Shown: positions 27,052-35,697, counted from the stretch's first letter. The stretch is DNA of 64,000 nt from Alkalibacillus flavidus (GCF_040545925.1 NZ_JBEPMX010000001.1:310001-374000); one strand, 5' to 3'. Translations and numbers: made by a program. Notes: generated from the sequence alone by a model not told the origin.

Positions 27052-27068
27052 TTATTATGTAAACTTAT
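27052..27068 (+). repeat. Right copy of 17-bp direct repeat flanking the FAD dehydrogenase pseudogene
   Basis: TTATTATGTAAACTTAT, one substitution from the copy at 25366-25382. The shared core TTATGTAAAC also occurs at 29550-29559 and, inverted, at 36359-36368. Confidence 0.6.
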
Positions 27069-27080
27069 TTTATAAACGTA

Positions 27081-27118
27081 GGAGCTTGGTAGGTAAGTGA
27101 ACCTCCAAGCTCCCGTTT
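27081..27118. terminator. Terminator between the pseudogene and the convergent acyl-CoA synthetase gene
   Basis: GGAGCTTGG-t-AGGT-aagtga-ACCT-CCAAGCTCC followed by CGTTTTG. The long stem can serve both converging genes, with the better T run on the plus strand. Confidence 0.7.
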
Positions 27119-27122
27119 TGTC

Positions 27123-29066
27123 TTAACCATTTTTACCGATCTGTCTAATCTCATCTACAACGTGAGGATTTTCTAGGGCTGATAAGTCACCTGCATCTTC
27201 ATTTAAATAAGCGGCTTTAATTGCACGCCGCATGACTTTAGCATTTCGCGTCTTCGGCAAGTCACTGATGATATGGCACGTTCTAGGGGCAATCGCTTTG
27301 CCTAGTCGTTCGATAGCATGGTTGATGAGTTCCTGTTTCAAACCATCAACATCATCATGTTCGGCTTTCGTAACGACAAAAGCTACCGGTTTTTCACCTT
27401 TAACGTCATCAGGAATACCGATTACACCAGCTTCGACAACATCGTCATGTTCCACAAAAATAGATTCGAGTTCCGCTGGGCCTAATCGTTTACCGGCGAC
27501 GTTTAATGTATCATCCGAACGCCCTGTGATCGTATAAAAGCCTTCGTCATCATGGATAACCCAATCACCATGAACCCACGTATCTTTAAAACGATTCCAG
27601 TACGTGTTTTCGTATCGTTCATTCTCTTTATAAAAACCATTCGTCATGCCGACCCATGGCTGTTTGAGGACTAGTTCACCGACTTCGTTTTCGACACGCT
27701 CACCATCCGTATCATAGACATCAACATCCATACCTGGTAAGGCTGCATTGAAGCCAACTGGTGCAATAGGTTTTACGAGGACGTTGCCGAATATACCGCC
27801 TGAGATCTCTGTACCACCTGAATAATTATAAATCGGAATGCGACGACCACAGACTTTTTCGAAAAGCCACATCCAAGGCTCCTCATTCCACGGTTCACCT
27901 GTTGAACCGATCAATTTAAGCGACGATAAATCGTGTTTTGTGACGTAGGATTCGTCTAATGTCATCAGTGTGCGTATCAGTGTCGGCGCAATACCTAAAT
28001 GAGTCACATGATGTCTTTCAACAATATCCCAAATCCGATCGGGCTCAGGGAATGTCGGCGTTCCTTCGAACATCAAGATCGTTGCACCGTTCAATAGCCC
28101 CCCGTAAACGAGGAAAGGACCCATCATCCAGCCCATATCCGTAAACCAAAATAGCGTATCGCCAGCGGAAACATCCATCGTGATACCAGCATCAAAAGCC
28201 GATTTAATCGGAAAGCCGTTATGTGTATGTAAAGCGCCTTTAGGTTTACCCGTCGTACCTGACGTGTAAATAATCATATATGGATCATGACCATTTGTTT
28301 TGACGGATTCGAATGATGCGTTTGTTGATTTCAAGTCGTTCCAACGTACATCTTTCTTATGATCCCATATCACATCATTTTGAGCATGTTCAACGACAAA
28401 TACCTTTTCAACGGACGGTGCTTCTTGAACCGCTTGCTGCGCGTCATCTTTTAAATTAACGGTTTTGCCACCACGGTGAAAACCATCGACCGTGATTAAA
28501 TATTTTGCTTCAGCTGCATTCATTCTCGTAGCGACAGCTTCTGATTTATAACCAGAAAAAGCAGGGGAGAAAATCGCACCAATTTTCGATATAGCAAGCA
28601 TGGCGATCGTCGTCTCTGGAATCATCGGCATATAAATCGTGAAGATATCACCGCGTTTAGCACCTTGATCTAATAGACCATTAGCTACACGATTCACTTC
28701 TTCATCTAATTGTTTGAATGTAAAAATGCGCGTATCACCAGCATCGCTTTCCCATACAAGGGCGTTTTGATCTTGAAAGTTTGGGTCGTTAGCCCATTTT
28801 TCAACCGCATTATAAGCGACATTCATTTCACCGTTCACGAACCATTCTGGATACATCGCACCTTGAGAGAGATCAAGAGTTTGGTCGTAATCTTTAAACC
28901 ACTCGATGCCAAGTTCTTGTTCAGCTTCATGCCAGAACGTGGCGATATCACTGACGGAATACTGATGAAACTCATCGTAATCATGAAATCCTAACCGTTC
29001 CATCATTTGATAGAGTCGTGTCTGTTTTAAATCGCTTTCATTTGGAAACCAAACAGCCTGTGTCAT
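27123..29066 (-). CDS. AMP-forming acetyl/acyl-CoA synthetase (AcsA-like)
   Basis: A 647-residue ANL-family ligase longer than B. subtilis AcsA, with an ACS-type N-terminal extension (ATFWHEAEQELGIEWFKDYD, FVNGEMNVAYNAVEKW). Motifs: IIYTSGTTGKPKGALHTH (P-loop), WFTDMGWMMGPF, YNYSGGTEISGG and a C-terminal catalytic lysine in DLPKTRNAKVMRRAI. The start at 29066 is set by GGAG 8 bp upstream. Likely substrates are acetate, propionate or acetoacetate; the last would complement the HMG-CoA lyase product of the neighbouring operon, but this is speculation. Confidence 0.88.
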   Translation of the reverse strand: MTQAVWFPNESDLKQTRLYQMMERLGFHDYDEFHQYSVSDIATFWHEAEQELGIEWFKDYDQTLDLSQGAMYPEWFVNGEMNVAYNAVEKWANDPNFQDQNALVWESDAGDTRIFTFKQLDEEVNRVANGLLDQGAKRGDIFTIYMPMIPETTIAMLAISKIGAIFSPAFSGYKSEAVATRMNAAEAKYLITVDGFHRGGKTVNLKDDAQQAVQEAPSVEKVFVVEHAQNDVIWDHKKDVRWNDLKSTNASFESVKTNGHDPYMIIYTSGTTGKPKGALHTHNGFPIKSAFDAGITMDVSAGDTLFWFTDMGWMMGPFLVYGGLLNGATILMFEGTPTFPEPDRIWDIVERHHVTHLGIAPTLIRTLMTLDESYVTKHDLSSLKLIGSTGEPWNEEPWMWLFEKVCGRRIPIYNYSGGTEISGGIFGNVLVKPIAPVGFNAALPGMDVDVYDTDGERVENEVGELVLKQPWVGMTNGFYKENERYENTYWNRFKDTWVHGDWVIHDDEGFYTITGRSDDTLNVAGKRLGPAELESIFVEHDDVVEAGVIGIPDDVKGEKPVAFVVTKAEHDDVDGLKQELINHAIERLGKAIAPRTCHIISDLPKTRNAKVMRRAIKAAYLNEDAGDLSALENPHVVDEIRQIGKNG

Positions 29067-29236
29067 TATGTTCACTCCATTTCTACAATATTACTAATAG
29101 TTACAATCATTCTAAAATAATTATAACTTACATGTATTGATGTGAGAAGGTATGTAAGTAAAGCGGTTTCATAAATGGTTGGTGTCCATAATAGAAGTAA
29201 AACGAATAGTTCATTAAGAGGGGAGGAAGTCATATC

Positions 29237-29305
29237 ATGACATTGTATTTTACAAAACAGGACTACATATTTAAGCGCGAACAGATTTTACAAGTTAATT
29301 AACAA
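29237..29305 (+). CDS. Unrecognised 22-codon ORF with a strong ribosome site
   Basis: AGGGGAGGAAG precedes an ATG that opens a 22-residue frame (MTLYFTKQDYIFKREQILQ...) ending in TAA. The Shine-Dalgarno is among the best in the window, but the product matches nothing I know and may be the start of a decayed gene or a leader peptide. The rest of the 586-bp gap (29067-29652) is AT-rich, with one weak minus-strand ORF and a terminator. Confidence 0.3.
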
Positions 29306-29321
29306 ATATTTTATAATAGGG

Positions 29322-29516
29322 TTATAGCATAGTGTTTATGATTTGCAGCGTTATTGGATTGATGACTATATTGATCGGTCCGAAGCAGACAATGACAAAT
29401 GAATAAATTAAATAAGGTAAAAACGACCGTATAACGTTACGATATAACATGATATAAACGTATAGAGAACTCGAAAATAGCGGTAAAAAGCCGATTATGG
29501 CGGGAATCACCGTCAT
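29322..29516 (-). CDS. Possible small membrane protein, or decayed remnant
   Basis: A 64-residue frame with two hydrophobic stretches (PAIIGFLPLFSSSLYVYIML and SFLPYLIYSFVIVCFG). No gene lies on the opposite strand, so it is not a shadow, but no ribosome site precedes the ATG and the region is AT-rich, where hydrophobic frames arise by chance. Not recognised. Confidence 0.2.
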   Translation of the reverse strand: MTVIPAIIGFLPLFSSSLYVYIMLYRNVIRSFLPYLIYSFVIVCFGPINIVINPITLQIINTML

Positions 29517-29614
29517 TTTAACTGGTCATATAACTTGGTATAATCAATGTTATGTAAACCTGAAGAAATTAAATTTAAGTCGATTCTGAACCTACATCGG
29601 TATTTATACAAACA

Positions 29615-29645
29615 TCTGGCGCTGATTATTAGTTTCAGCGCCAGA
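29615..29645 (-). terminator. Terminator of the flavin monooxygenase operon
   Basis: TCTGGCGCTGA-ttattagtt-TCAGCGCCAGA is a perfect 11-bp stem just beyond the FMN reductase gene. The T tract on the minus strand is modest. Confidence 0.7.
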
Positions 29646-29652
29646 TAAATTA

Positions 29653-30219
29653 TTAAAAATCGTATTGGTCCTCTTTCGCTTGTTTGATTTGTTGATACGT
29701 TTCCGTTAGGACCATTGTATCCTCAACTAAACGATCTAATCGTGCTAAAACATCATCGTTGATAATTTGTTTCTCATAAAAATCGCTTTCTTCAATAAAC
29801 ACATAAGTTTGGACAATTTGAGCTTTCATGTAACCTAATATCGATTTTAGTTGTTGTTCTAAAATCAAGTAATGTTTCGCTGATCCAGCTGTTGCAAGCA
29901 TACTGACAACTTTATCGCGAAACGCATCAACTGGCAGCAAATCAAAAATATTTTTCAATGTTGCTGGTATTGACGCTTGGAAAATCGGTGTTCCAATGAT
30001 GATTGCATCAGCTTGCATGATCGTTTCTGTCACGTATTTTGTATCACCACTATAGTCTAAATAGTTTCGACCATCACTAAATTGAATGTCATAATCAGCT
30101 AAATCTAATAGTGTAATGTAAACATCTGGATATTGCTTCTGTAATGATTCAACAGTTGAGTCAATCGCTGTGCGTGTTTTTGATCCGACAATCGAGCCGG
30201 ATAAAGCAACAACATTCAT
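29653..30219 (-). CDS. NADPH-dependent FMN reductase (SsuE-like)
   Basis: Supplies reduced flavin. The 188-residue flavodoxin-like protein starts MNVVALSGSIVGSKTRTAID, the FMN phosphate loop of NADPH-dependent FMN reductases, and has IIGTPIFQASIPATLKNIFD. GAGGGAAGAGG precedes the ATG at 30219; a longer frame to 30282 overlaps the upstream gene and lacks a ribosome site. It lies 16 bp downstream of a luciferase-like monooxygenase and probably feeds it FMNH2 in a two-component system. Confidence 0.88.
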   Translation of the reverse strand: MNVVALSGSIVGSKTRTAIDSTVESLQKQYPDVYITLLDLADYDIQFSDGRNYLDYSGDTKYVTETIMQADAIIIGTPIFQASIPATLKNIFDLLPVDAFRDKVVSMLATAGSAKHYLILEQQLKSILGYMKAQIVQTYVFIEESDFYEKQIINDDVLARLDRLVEDTMVLTETYQQIKQAKEDQYDF

Positions 30220-30235
30220 CCTCTTCCCTCCTTCT

Positions 30236-31291
30236 CTACTCTTTCGTATATTTCTTAATCGCTGGTAATATTTCAGTTCCAATTAAATCAATATTACGTT
30301 TCAATTTATCAAACGGCATCCCACCGAAGTCCATTTGGGCAATATACCGTTGATGACCATACAATTCATGCTGATGTAAAATCTTTTCAATAATTTGCTG
30401 CGGGCTTCCGATATTCATAACGTTTTGCGGATCGACGCCTTGTGCGAAGTTTTGCTTCGGAAAGCCTTGACCATTCGTTTTCTTCATTCCTTCATTAATA
30501 TGAGGGTATAAGTCTTTTAATGCTTGTTGTGACGTGTCAGCTGCATAGAAAAAGCCAGCTGTAGCAATCGGAAGTTGACTCGGGTCATGGCCGGCTTGCT
30601 TAGCTGCATCGCGGTACGCATCAACTGTTCGCTTAAACACGGCAGTCGGTCCACCTAAGTGAGCCATAAACATTGGTACGCCCGCATATCCTGCTTTAAT
30701 TGCACTTGAAGGCGATCCTCCAACAGCCCGCCAAATAGGTAATGAACCGTTCTTAGGGCGCGGCAAAACACGGGCTTGATTAAGCGGTGCGCGGTGCTTA
30801 CCTTGCCACGTCACTTCTTCTTGCTCATTAATCAAATTGAGTAACTCAAATTTCTCTTCGTATAATTCTTCATAATCGCGTAACGGATAACCTAACAGTT
30901 CAAAATTGCCGACACGTGAGGCACGACCGGCAACAATTTCAGCGCGTCCGTCACTAATTAAATCTATCGTTGCAAAATCTTCATACACACGGACAGGGTC
31001 CAATGTACTAATAATCGTTGAAGAACTTGCGATTTTAATAGTCTCCGTTGCCTGGGCAATCGCGCTTAATACAACGGAATGAGCTTGTGTTGCAAAATAA
31101 TCTTGGTGACTTTCACCAACGCTAAAGAAATCTAATCCAGCTTGCTCAGCTAATTGTGATAATTCGATGATTTCATTTAATCTTTGTTGGGCAGAAATCC
31201 GTTCACCTGAATGTGGATCTGGCAAATGGTCACCTAATGTATACAGTCCAAATTCCATGCCTTGTTCTGGTTTTATACGATATTGTTCCAT
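30236..31291 (-). CDS. Luciferase-like (LLM class) flavin-dependent monooxygenase
   Basis: A 351-residue TIM-barrel flavin monooxygenase: FFSVGESHQDYFATQAHSVV, TIKIASSSTIISTLDPVRVY, ISDGRAEIVAGRASRVGNFE and a MFMAHLGGPTAVFKRTVDAY segment. Related enzymes oxidise organic sulfur, nitrogen or hydrocarbon substrates using FMNH2 supplied by a partner. The FMN reductase gene immediately downstream fits such a partner. GAAGGGA precedes the ATG at an 11-bp spacing; an internal ATG at MEFGLYTLG is a possible alternative. The substrate is unknown. Confidence 0.88.
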   Translation of the reverse strand: MEQYRIKPEQGMEFGLYTLGDHLPDPHSGERISAQQRLNEIIELSQLAEQAGLDFFSVGESHQDYFATQAHSVVLSAIAQATETIKIASSSTIISTLDPVRVYEDFATIDLISDGRAEIVAGRASRVGNFELLGYPLRDYEELYEEKFELLNLINEQEEVTWQGKHRAPLNQARVLPRPKNGSLPIWRAVGGSPSSAIKAGYAGVPMFMAHLGGPTAVFKRTVDAYRDAAKQAGHDPSQLPIATAGFFYAADTSQQALKDLYPHINEGMKKTNGQGFPKQNFAQGVDPQNVMNIGSPQQIIEKILHQHELYGHQRYIAQMDFGGMPFDKLKRNIDLIGTEILPAIKKYTKE

Positions 31292-31453
31292 TATCTAAGA
31301 CTTCCCTTCTATTCCTTTTACTAGACTCGATAACCTCTATATTTAGCTCATTTTCAATGAAACTAGTTATTAAAACAATTAAAACGACGAACTTTCCATA
31401 GTATAGAGTATCCTGATTAGGAAATTAGAGCAACACATAGGAAGTGACGTAAT

Positions 31454-31672
31454 ATGGGCCAAAATCAAAATGGGACACCTGTTTGTGATTTACTCGCAAC
31501 ATTAAATCCCGGGACACCCGTTAATGAAGTGTTTGTAAACGGTGAATCAGAACCTGCTGATTACTTCGCTTCTGTCGATTTGAATACCAACTTAGCCTAT
31601 TTTGTTCAAGAAGATGACGATCTATTAATTGCTGATTGCCATAAGATCGACATGATTGAAATTGAAACGTAA
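31454..31672 (+). CDS. Small protein made of an unrecognised LNPGT...LLIAD domain
   Basis: The 72-residue protein consists almost entirely of a domain with CDLLATLNPGTPVNEVFVNG, a variable acidic middle and DDDLLIADCHKIDMIEIE. The same pattern forms the C-terminus of the gene at 31773, so the two are paralogous at the domain level. Short alternating strands and NG/PGT turns suggest a small beta-barrel (inference). AGGAAG precedes the ATG, and CATAGTATA at 31397-31405 matches a sigma-K -10 (CATANNNTA) without a clear -35. I do not recognise the family; a spore-coat role is a hypothesis. Confidence 0.7.
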   Translation: MGQNQNGTPVCDLLATLNPGTPVNEVFVNGESEPADYFASVDLNTNLAYFVQEDDDLLIADCHKIDMIEIET

Positions 31673-31683
31673 ACCACGATTTC

Positions 31684-31713
31684 AAAGGGGGCCTTTATGG
31701 CTCCCTTTTTTTA
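31684..31713 (+). terminator. Terminator after the 72-residue LNPGT protein
   Basis: AAAGGGGGCC-tttat-GGCTCCCTTTTTTT, a stem with one mismatch and a seven-T tail. Confidence 0.8.
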
Positions 31714-31714
31714 T

Positions 31715-31742
31715 AACATCTTAGGTGTATGTGCATATGATA
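31715..31742 (+). promoter_or_regulatory. Sigma-K-like promoter for the 245-residue LNPGT protein
   Basis: AACA (31715-31718), a 15-bp spacer and CATATGATA (31734-31742) fit the late mother-cell sigma-K pattern (mACm, about 16, CATANNNTA) with the spacer one base short. It lies 30 bp before the start codon. Confidence 0.4.
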
Positions 31743-31772
31743 ATGTAATATCATGAACGGGAGCTATAAATT

Positions 31773-32510
31773 ATGCGTAACAACTTATTTCTCAATTCAA
31801 GATTTAAACCACCACAACAACATGCCTATATGGAAAAACAGGTGAATCAACCTCAGCAAGACGCATCTACTGATCAACAACTCAAGCGTTTATTATTATT
31901 AACACGATCGGTTTACCAACAACTGTTTCAAATGAATGAGCTAATGATTCAATCTGAACATCACCAGCACCAACTGGATCAGCAACTTAGCCACCACCAT
32001 CACAAACTTCATCATTTGGAATCACAAATCATGTCACAATTCCAAAACCAAATCCATTACTCATTAAATCATCGTGGTCAGTTGAGACAATTAACGGATT
32101 TAACTGAGCAATTAGTCAATGATGAGCAGATGAAGACTAATCAGCTTAAAAGCATCATGCATGAACAAGACGTCATGCATTTATTTCAAAAACATCACCA
32201 TGATCAACAAACAGCATTTCTCCAAAATATCGAAAACTTAACAGAGTCATCTCAAACGCAACATCAAGAAGTAGTGACACTTTTTAATAAGATCATCAAT
32301 TCATCTCATGCATCATGCATACGTGTCATTCAATCGCTTAATCCAGGCACACACCTCTCGTCAGTAGTGATTAACGGCGTACGTTATGATGTGCGTTTAT
32401 TCGTCAATTATGATAATGAAACTAGGTTAATCACGATGGTTGATGATGACCGTCAGTTGCTCATTGCTGATAGTCATGAGATTGACGCTATTCAGCTATC
32501 CGTGAGCTAA
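31773..32510 (+). CDS. Gln/His-rich coiled-coil protein with C-terminal LNPGT...LLIAD domain
   Basis: Of 245 residues, roughly 20-165 are very rich in Q, H and L with heptad-like spacing (HHHKLHHLESQIMSQFQNQ), predicting a long coiled coil. Residues about 175-245 repeat the domain of the preceding gene: IRVIQSLNPGTHLSSVVING and DRQLLIADSHEIDAIQL. The layout of a rod plus a small shared head, together with the sigma-K-like promoter, resembles coat or crust morphogenetic proteins, but this is inference. GGGAG precedes the ATG. The stop is directly adjacent to the convergent luciferase-like gene. Family not recognised. Confidence 0.75.
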   Translation: MRNNLFLNSRFKPPQQHAYMEKQVNQPQQDASTDQQLKRLLLLTRSVYQQLFQMNELMIQSEHHQHQLDQQLSHHHHKLHHLESQIMSQFQNQIHYSLNHRGQLRQLTDLTEQLVNDEQMKTNQLKSIMHEQDVMHLFQKHHHDQQTAFLQNIENLTESSQTQHQEVVTLFNKIINSSHASCIRVIQSLNPGTHLSSVVINGVRYDVRLFVNYDNETRLITMVDDDRQLLIADSHEIDAIQLSVS

Positions 32511-33515
32511 TCAGATCTTGCCATCAACGACGTCTTTCAAGATTTGATAAGATTGTTTTTGCTTATCACGGTCATACATGTAGGTTATTGCCATCAATTC
32601 ATCAATATCATATCGTTCTTGGAAATCTGTTAGTTGTTGTTTAATGGACTCAGGGCTACCGATAAGTGATTGTTTTGACATGTTTTGAATCATTTGCCAC
32701 TCGGCATCTCTAAAATGTGAAAGCACATCGTTATTCGGTGGACTGAGCGGATTGCTCGTACCGCGGACAACGTTTAAAAAGAATTGATCTAACGTTGTCT
32801 TTTGGAACTGAGCTTCGTCATCCGTTTCAGCTGCAATAACATTTAAGCAAACCATCATATAGGGTTCATCTAAGTAAGCTGATGGCTGGAAGTTACGACG
32901 ATAAAGGTCAATCGCTGCATCCATTTGATGGGGTGCAAAATGGGCGGCAAATGCATACGGCAATCCTAAATTAGCAGCGAGTCTAGCTGAATCTGTTGAC
33001 GACCCTAAAATGTACAGAGGAATGTCTGTACCGACACCAGGATGAGCTTTGACATATCCCTGTTGACTATCTGGTCCGAAATATTGGAGTAAATCTTTTA
33101 TATCTGATGGAAAATCATGCACTGCATCGTGATTAGAACGTCTGATAGCACTCGCTGTTAATTGATCTGTTCCCGGCGCGCGACCTAAACCTAAATCCAA
33201 TCGATCTGGGTATAATGTTGCCATCGTTCCGAATTGTTCTGCGACAATCAGTGGCGAATGGTTCGGTAGCATGACCCCACCTGAACCGACGCGAATTGAT
33301 GATGTATGTTCTAGTGTATGCTTGATTAAGAGTGACGTAGCAGAACTGACAAGGGTTGGTGTATTGTGATGCTCAGCAATCCAATACCGTTCATAGCCCA
33401 TGTCTTCTGTCGCTTGTGCTAAATCAACGAGATCATCAATTGCTTGTTTTTTATCTCCGCCTTCTCTTACGGGAGCTAAATTCAGGACGGATAGAGGTAT
33501 ATTTAAATTTGCCAT
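32511..33515 (-). CDS. LLM class flavin-dependent oxidoreductase (group 1, MsnO8/YvbT-like)
   Basis: A 334-residue luciferase-like protein: LSVLNLAPVREGGDKKQA at the N-terminus, RYWIAEHHNTPTLVSSATSL, RVGSGGVMLPNHSPLIVAEQ and RLDLGLGRAPGTDQLT. These are the hallmarks of the alkanal-monooxygenase-like subgroup common in Bacilli. The substrate is unknown and no reductase gene is adjacent. AGGAACA is the only weak ribosome site before the ATG. It is convergent with the coiled-coil gene, with no space for a separate terminator between them. Confidence 0.88.
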   Translation of the reverse strand: MANLNIPLSVLNLAPVREGGDKKQAIDDLVDLAQATEDMGYERYWIAEHHNTPTLVSSATSLLIKHTLEHTSSIRVGSGGVMLPNHSPLIVAEQFGTMATLYPDRLDLGLGRAPGTDQLTASAIRRSNHDAVHDFPSDIKDLLQYFGPDSQQGYVKAHPGVGTDIPLYILGSSTDSARLAANLGLPYAFAAHFAPHQMDAAIDLYRRNFQPSAYLDEPYMMVCLNVIAAETDDEAQFQKTTLDQFFLNVVRGTSNPLSPPNNDVLSHFRDAEWQMIQNMSKQSLIGSPESIKQQLTDFQERYDIDELMAITYMYDRDKQKQSYQILKDVVDGKI

Positions 33516-33613
33516 AAAAGATGTTCCTTTCTTACGTTAATGTCATATATCATCCTATCAAGTTCTTCAACACAATGAAATTAATTTGTTTTTGTGCGAT
33601 AACAATTTCAATA

Positions 33614-33646
33614 CAAAAAAAGATGCTGCCTATTCATAGACAGCAC
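33614..33646 (-). terminator. Terminator of the chemoreceptor gene
   Basis: On the minus strand TGCTGTCTAT-ga-ATAGGCAGCA is followed by TCTTTTTTT. Confidence 0.85.
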
Positions 33647-33656
33647 CGTTATCATA

Positions 33657-35426
33657 TTATTTTACTTTAAATTGATTAGCTGCTTCTTGTAGTTCTTCAG
33701 CCATATGCGATAGTGCATCTGTAGCTGATGTCACTTCTTCTACACTTGCTGACTGTTCCTCCGCTGCACTAGCGACTTCTTCGGCTAGGCCAGATGCTTT
33801 TTCAGTTTGTTCGGAAACAGCTTCCATTGATTGAACGAGTTTACCACTGCGTTCATCAATTTGTTGAATCGAATCCGATACTTCTTTCATACGGTTGGAC
33901 ACTTCGGTGACGGCTTGTGCAATATCATCGAATGATTCGCCGGCTTTGTGTACGAGTTCCTTACCTTGGTCAACGTTTTCAACACCGTTTTCCATTGAAT
34001 CGACAGCTTGTTTCGTTTGATTTTGAATTTCATTAATAATCGTTGAAATTTGACTCGTTGATTCAGTCGATTGTTCAGCTAGTTTACGAACTTCATCGGC
34101 CACAACGGCAAAACCTTTACCATGTTCTCCCGCACGCGCTGCTTCAATGGCAGCATTTAACGCGAGTAAGTTCGTTTGTTCAGAAATGTCATTAATGATA
34201 TCAAGAATTTTTTCGACTTCTTTCGAGCGTTCATTTAAGTTTTGAATAATATCACGTGTTGATGATGTATTGCTACTAATTTGATCCATTTGTTGAACCG
34301 CTTGTTGGACTACTTGCTCACCGTCAGCCGCTTGTTTCGACGTTTCTGAGGAAGACTCGTTCACACGCTCAGCGCGCGATGAGATCTCTTCAATATCATT
34401 AGAAATTTCGTTTACATAACCCGTTGATTCTTGTACTTGATTGAACTGGTTTTCGTTTCCTTCTGATACTTGTTGGATCGAATGGGCAATCTGTTCTGCA
34501 GCCTTCGATGTTTCGTCGGCGTTTGCATTTAACTGCTGCGAAGATGCCGCCACTTGTTCAGATGACTCAATAACAGTACGGATTAAACCATTCATCTGGT
34601 CAATCATCTGGTTATATTGCTCAGCTAAACGACCGAATTCATCTTCATTTTTCACTTCAATTGGTTGTGTTAAATCACCGTCAGCTACATTTTTCAAACC
34701 GTCTTCGAGTTGATTCATTTGCTTACTCATGTAACGAACGAATAAATACACGACGATTCCACCGATAATCACCGCGATCGCTCCGATGATTAGCATTGCT
34801 TGAACCGTATCATTCCGCACGAGTGACGCTAATTTTGACATTTGGAAGTCAATCGCTGTTACAGCAATCACTTCACCATTTTCGTTTGTCACCGTTTTAG
34901 CTAATGTAATAATCGATTCGTTTGTCGCCGCATCGATATATGGTTCAGTCCAAATGACGTCACCTTGTTGTTCCATCGCTGATTGATACCAGCCGCGTTC
35001 AGTTGCATTATAACCTGTTAAATCTGAATCAGGTATGTTATTTAAATAAAGTGAGCCATCAGGTGTCCCCATATATAAGTTTAATATGTAGTCGTACCCC
35101 TGGCTACGTTCTTCAAAATATGATTGATAATAGTCCGTCATAGCAGGATCATTTGTTGAAGGCATATTGTCATATGTCGTACTCGCACTTGGAATATCCA
35201 TCGATTCGAAATTCAATTCGTCCGATTCAGATATGTTTGTTAGCAATTGCTCGTACTCTTCAAATATTTCTGTAGCCTCACTTGTTTCTTGTTCGATCAC
35301 GCTTTTTGGAATGATTGTATTTTCCAAAAACAACGTTTGGCTATAAGACACATACCCGATAATGACAAGCGGTATGATTAATAGCGCCAGCATAATAAAC
35401 GTTAATTTAAACTTGATTGACTTCAT
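33657..35426 (-). CDS. Methyl-accepting chemotaxis protein with extracellular Cache-type sensor
   Basis: A 589-residue transmembrane receptor. TM1 is at about 8-28; the extracellular region has Cache-like segments (GWYQSAMEQQGDVIWTEPYI, NENGEVIAVTAIDFQMSKL); TM2 is at about 195-215. A HAMP domain (LKNVADGDLTQPIEVKNEDE) leads into the cytoplasmic coiled coil whose CheA/CheW-binding tip reads EQTNLLALNAAIEAARAGEH. Cache domains usually sense amino or organic acids; the ligand is unknown. It stands alone with its own terminator and a possible sigma-D promoter. Confidence 0.94.
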   Translation of the reverse strand: MKSIKFKLTFIMLALLIIPLVIIGYVSYSQTLFLENTIIPKSVIEQETSEATEIFEEYEQLLTNISESDELNFESMDIPSASTTYDNMPSTNDPAMTDYYQSYFEERSQGYDYILNLYMGTPDGSLYLNNIPDSDLTGYNATERGWYQSAMEQQGDVIWTEPYIDAATNESIITLAKTVTNENGEVIAVTAIDFQMSKLASLVRNDTVQAMLIIGAIAVIIGGIVVYLFVRYMSKQMNQLEDGLKNVADGDLTQPIEVKNEDEFGRLAEQYNQMIDQMNGLIRTVIESSEQVAASSQQLNANADETSKAAEQIAHSIQQVSEGNENQFNQVQESTGYVNEISNDIEEISSRAERVNESSSETSKQAADGEQVVQQAVQQMDQISSNTSSTRDIIQNLNERSKEVEKILDIINDISEQTNLLALNAAIEAARAGEHGKGFAVVADEVRKLAEQSTESTSQISTIINEIQNQTKQAVDSMENGVENVDQGKELVHKAGESFDDIAQAVTEVSNRMKEVSDSIQQIDERSGKLVQSMEAVSEQTEKASGLAEEVASAAEEQSASVEEVTSATDALSHMAEELQEAANQFKVK

Positions 35427-35446
35427 GCGTTACATCCCCCTTATTC

Positions 35447-35473
35447 ATGTCGATGAATATGCTATGAATTTTA
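35447..35473 (-). promoter_or_regulatory. Possible sigma-D (motility) promoter of the chemoreceptor gene
   Basis: On the minus strand TAAA, 15 bp, then ATCGACAT resembles TAAA-N15-GCCGATAT (5 of 8 in the -10). The resulting leader would be very short, which weakens the case. Confidence 0.3.
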
Positions 35474-35513
35474 TCAATTTTTCGACACGTTTGTAAACCT
35501 AATTCAAAAGAAT

Positions 35514-35536
35514 TATTTCCCGGGCAAGCGCAGAAA
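35514..35536. repeat. Dispersed 23-bp repeat, copy 1
   Basis: TATTTCCCGGGCAAGCGCAG (first 20 bases) continues AAA; it recurs at 50811-50833 with two substitutions. Both copies lie upstream of minus-strand genes. Confidence 0.55.
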
Positions 35537-35697
35537 TTATATAAATCAAACAATTTAAGACAAAATTATTATTATTTCTTGTTATTTACTTGTCGGTTCT
35601 CTTAATCATTCGACAATACCTGCACAGATGTCATAGGAAATAAAAGTGAATAATTATGGAGTTCATATGCATACTATTGTCGAAAGGTGTGTTGATA

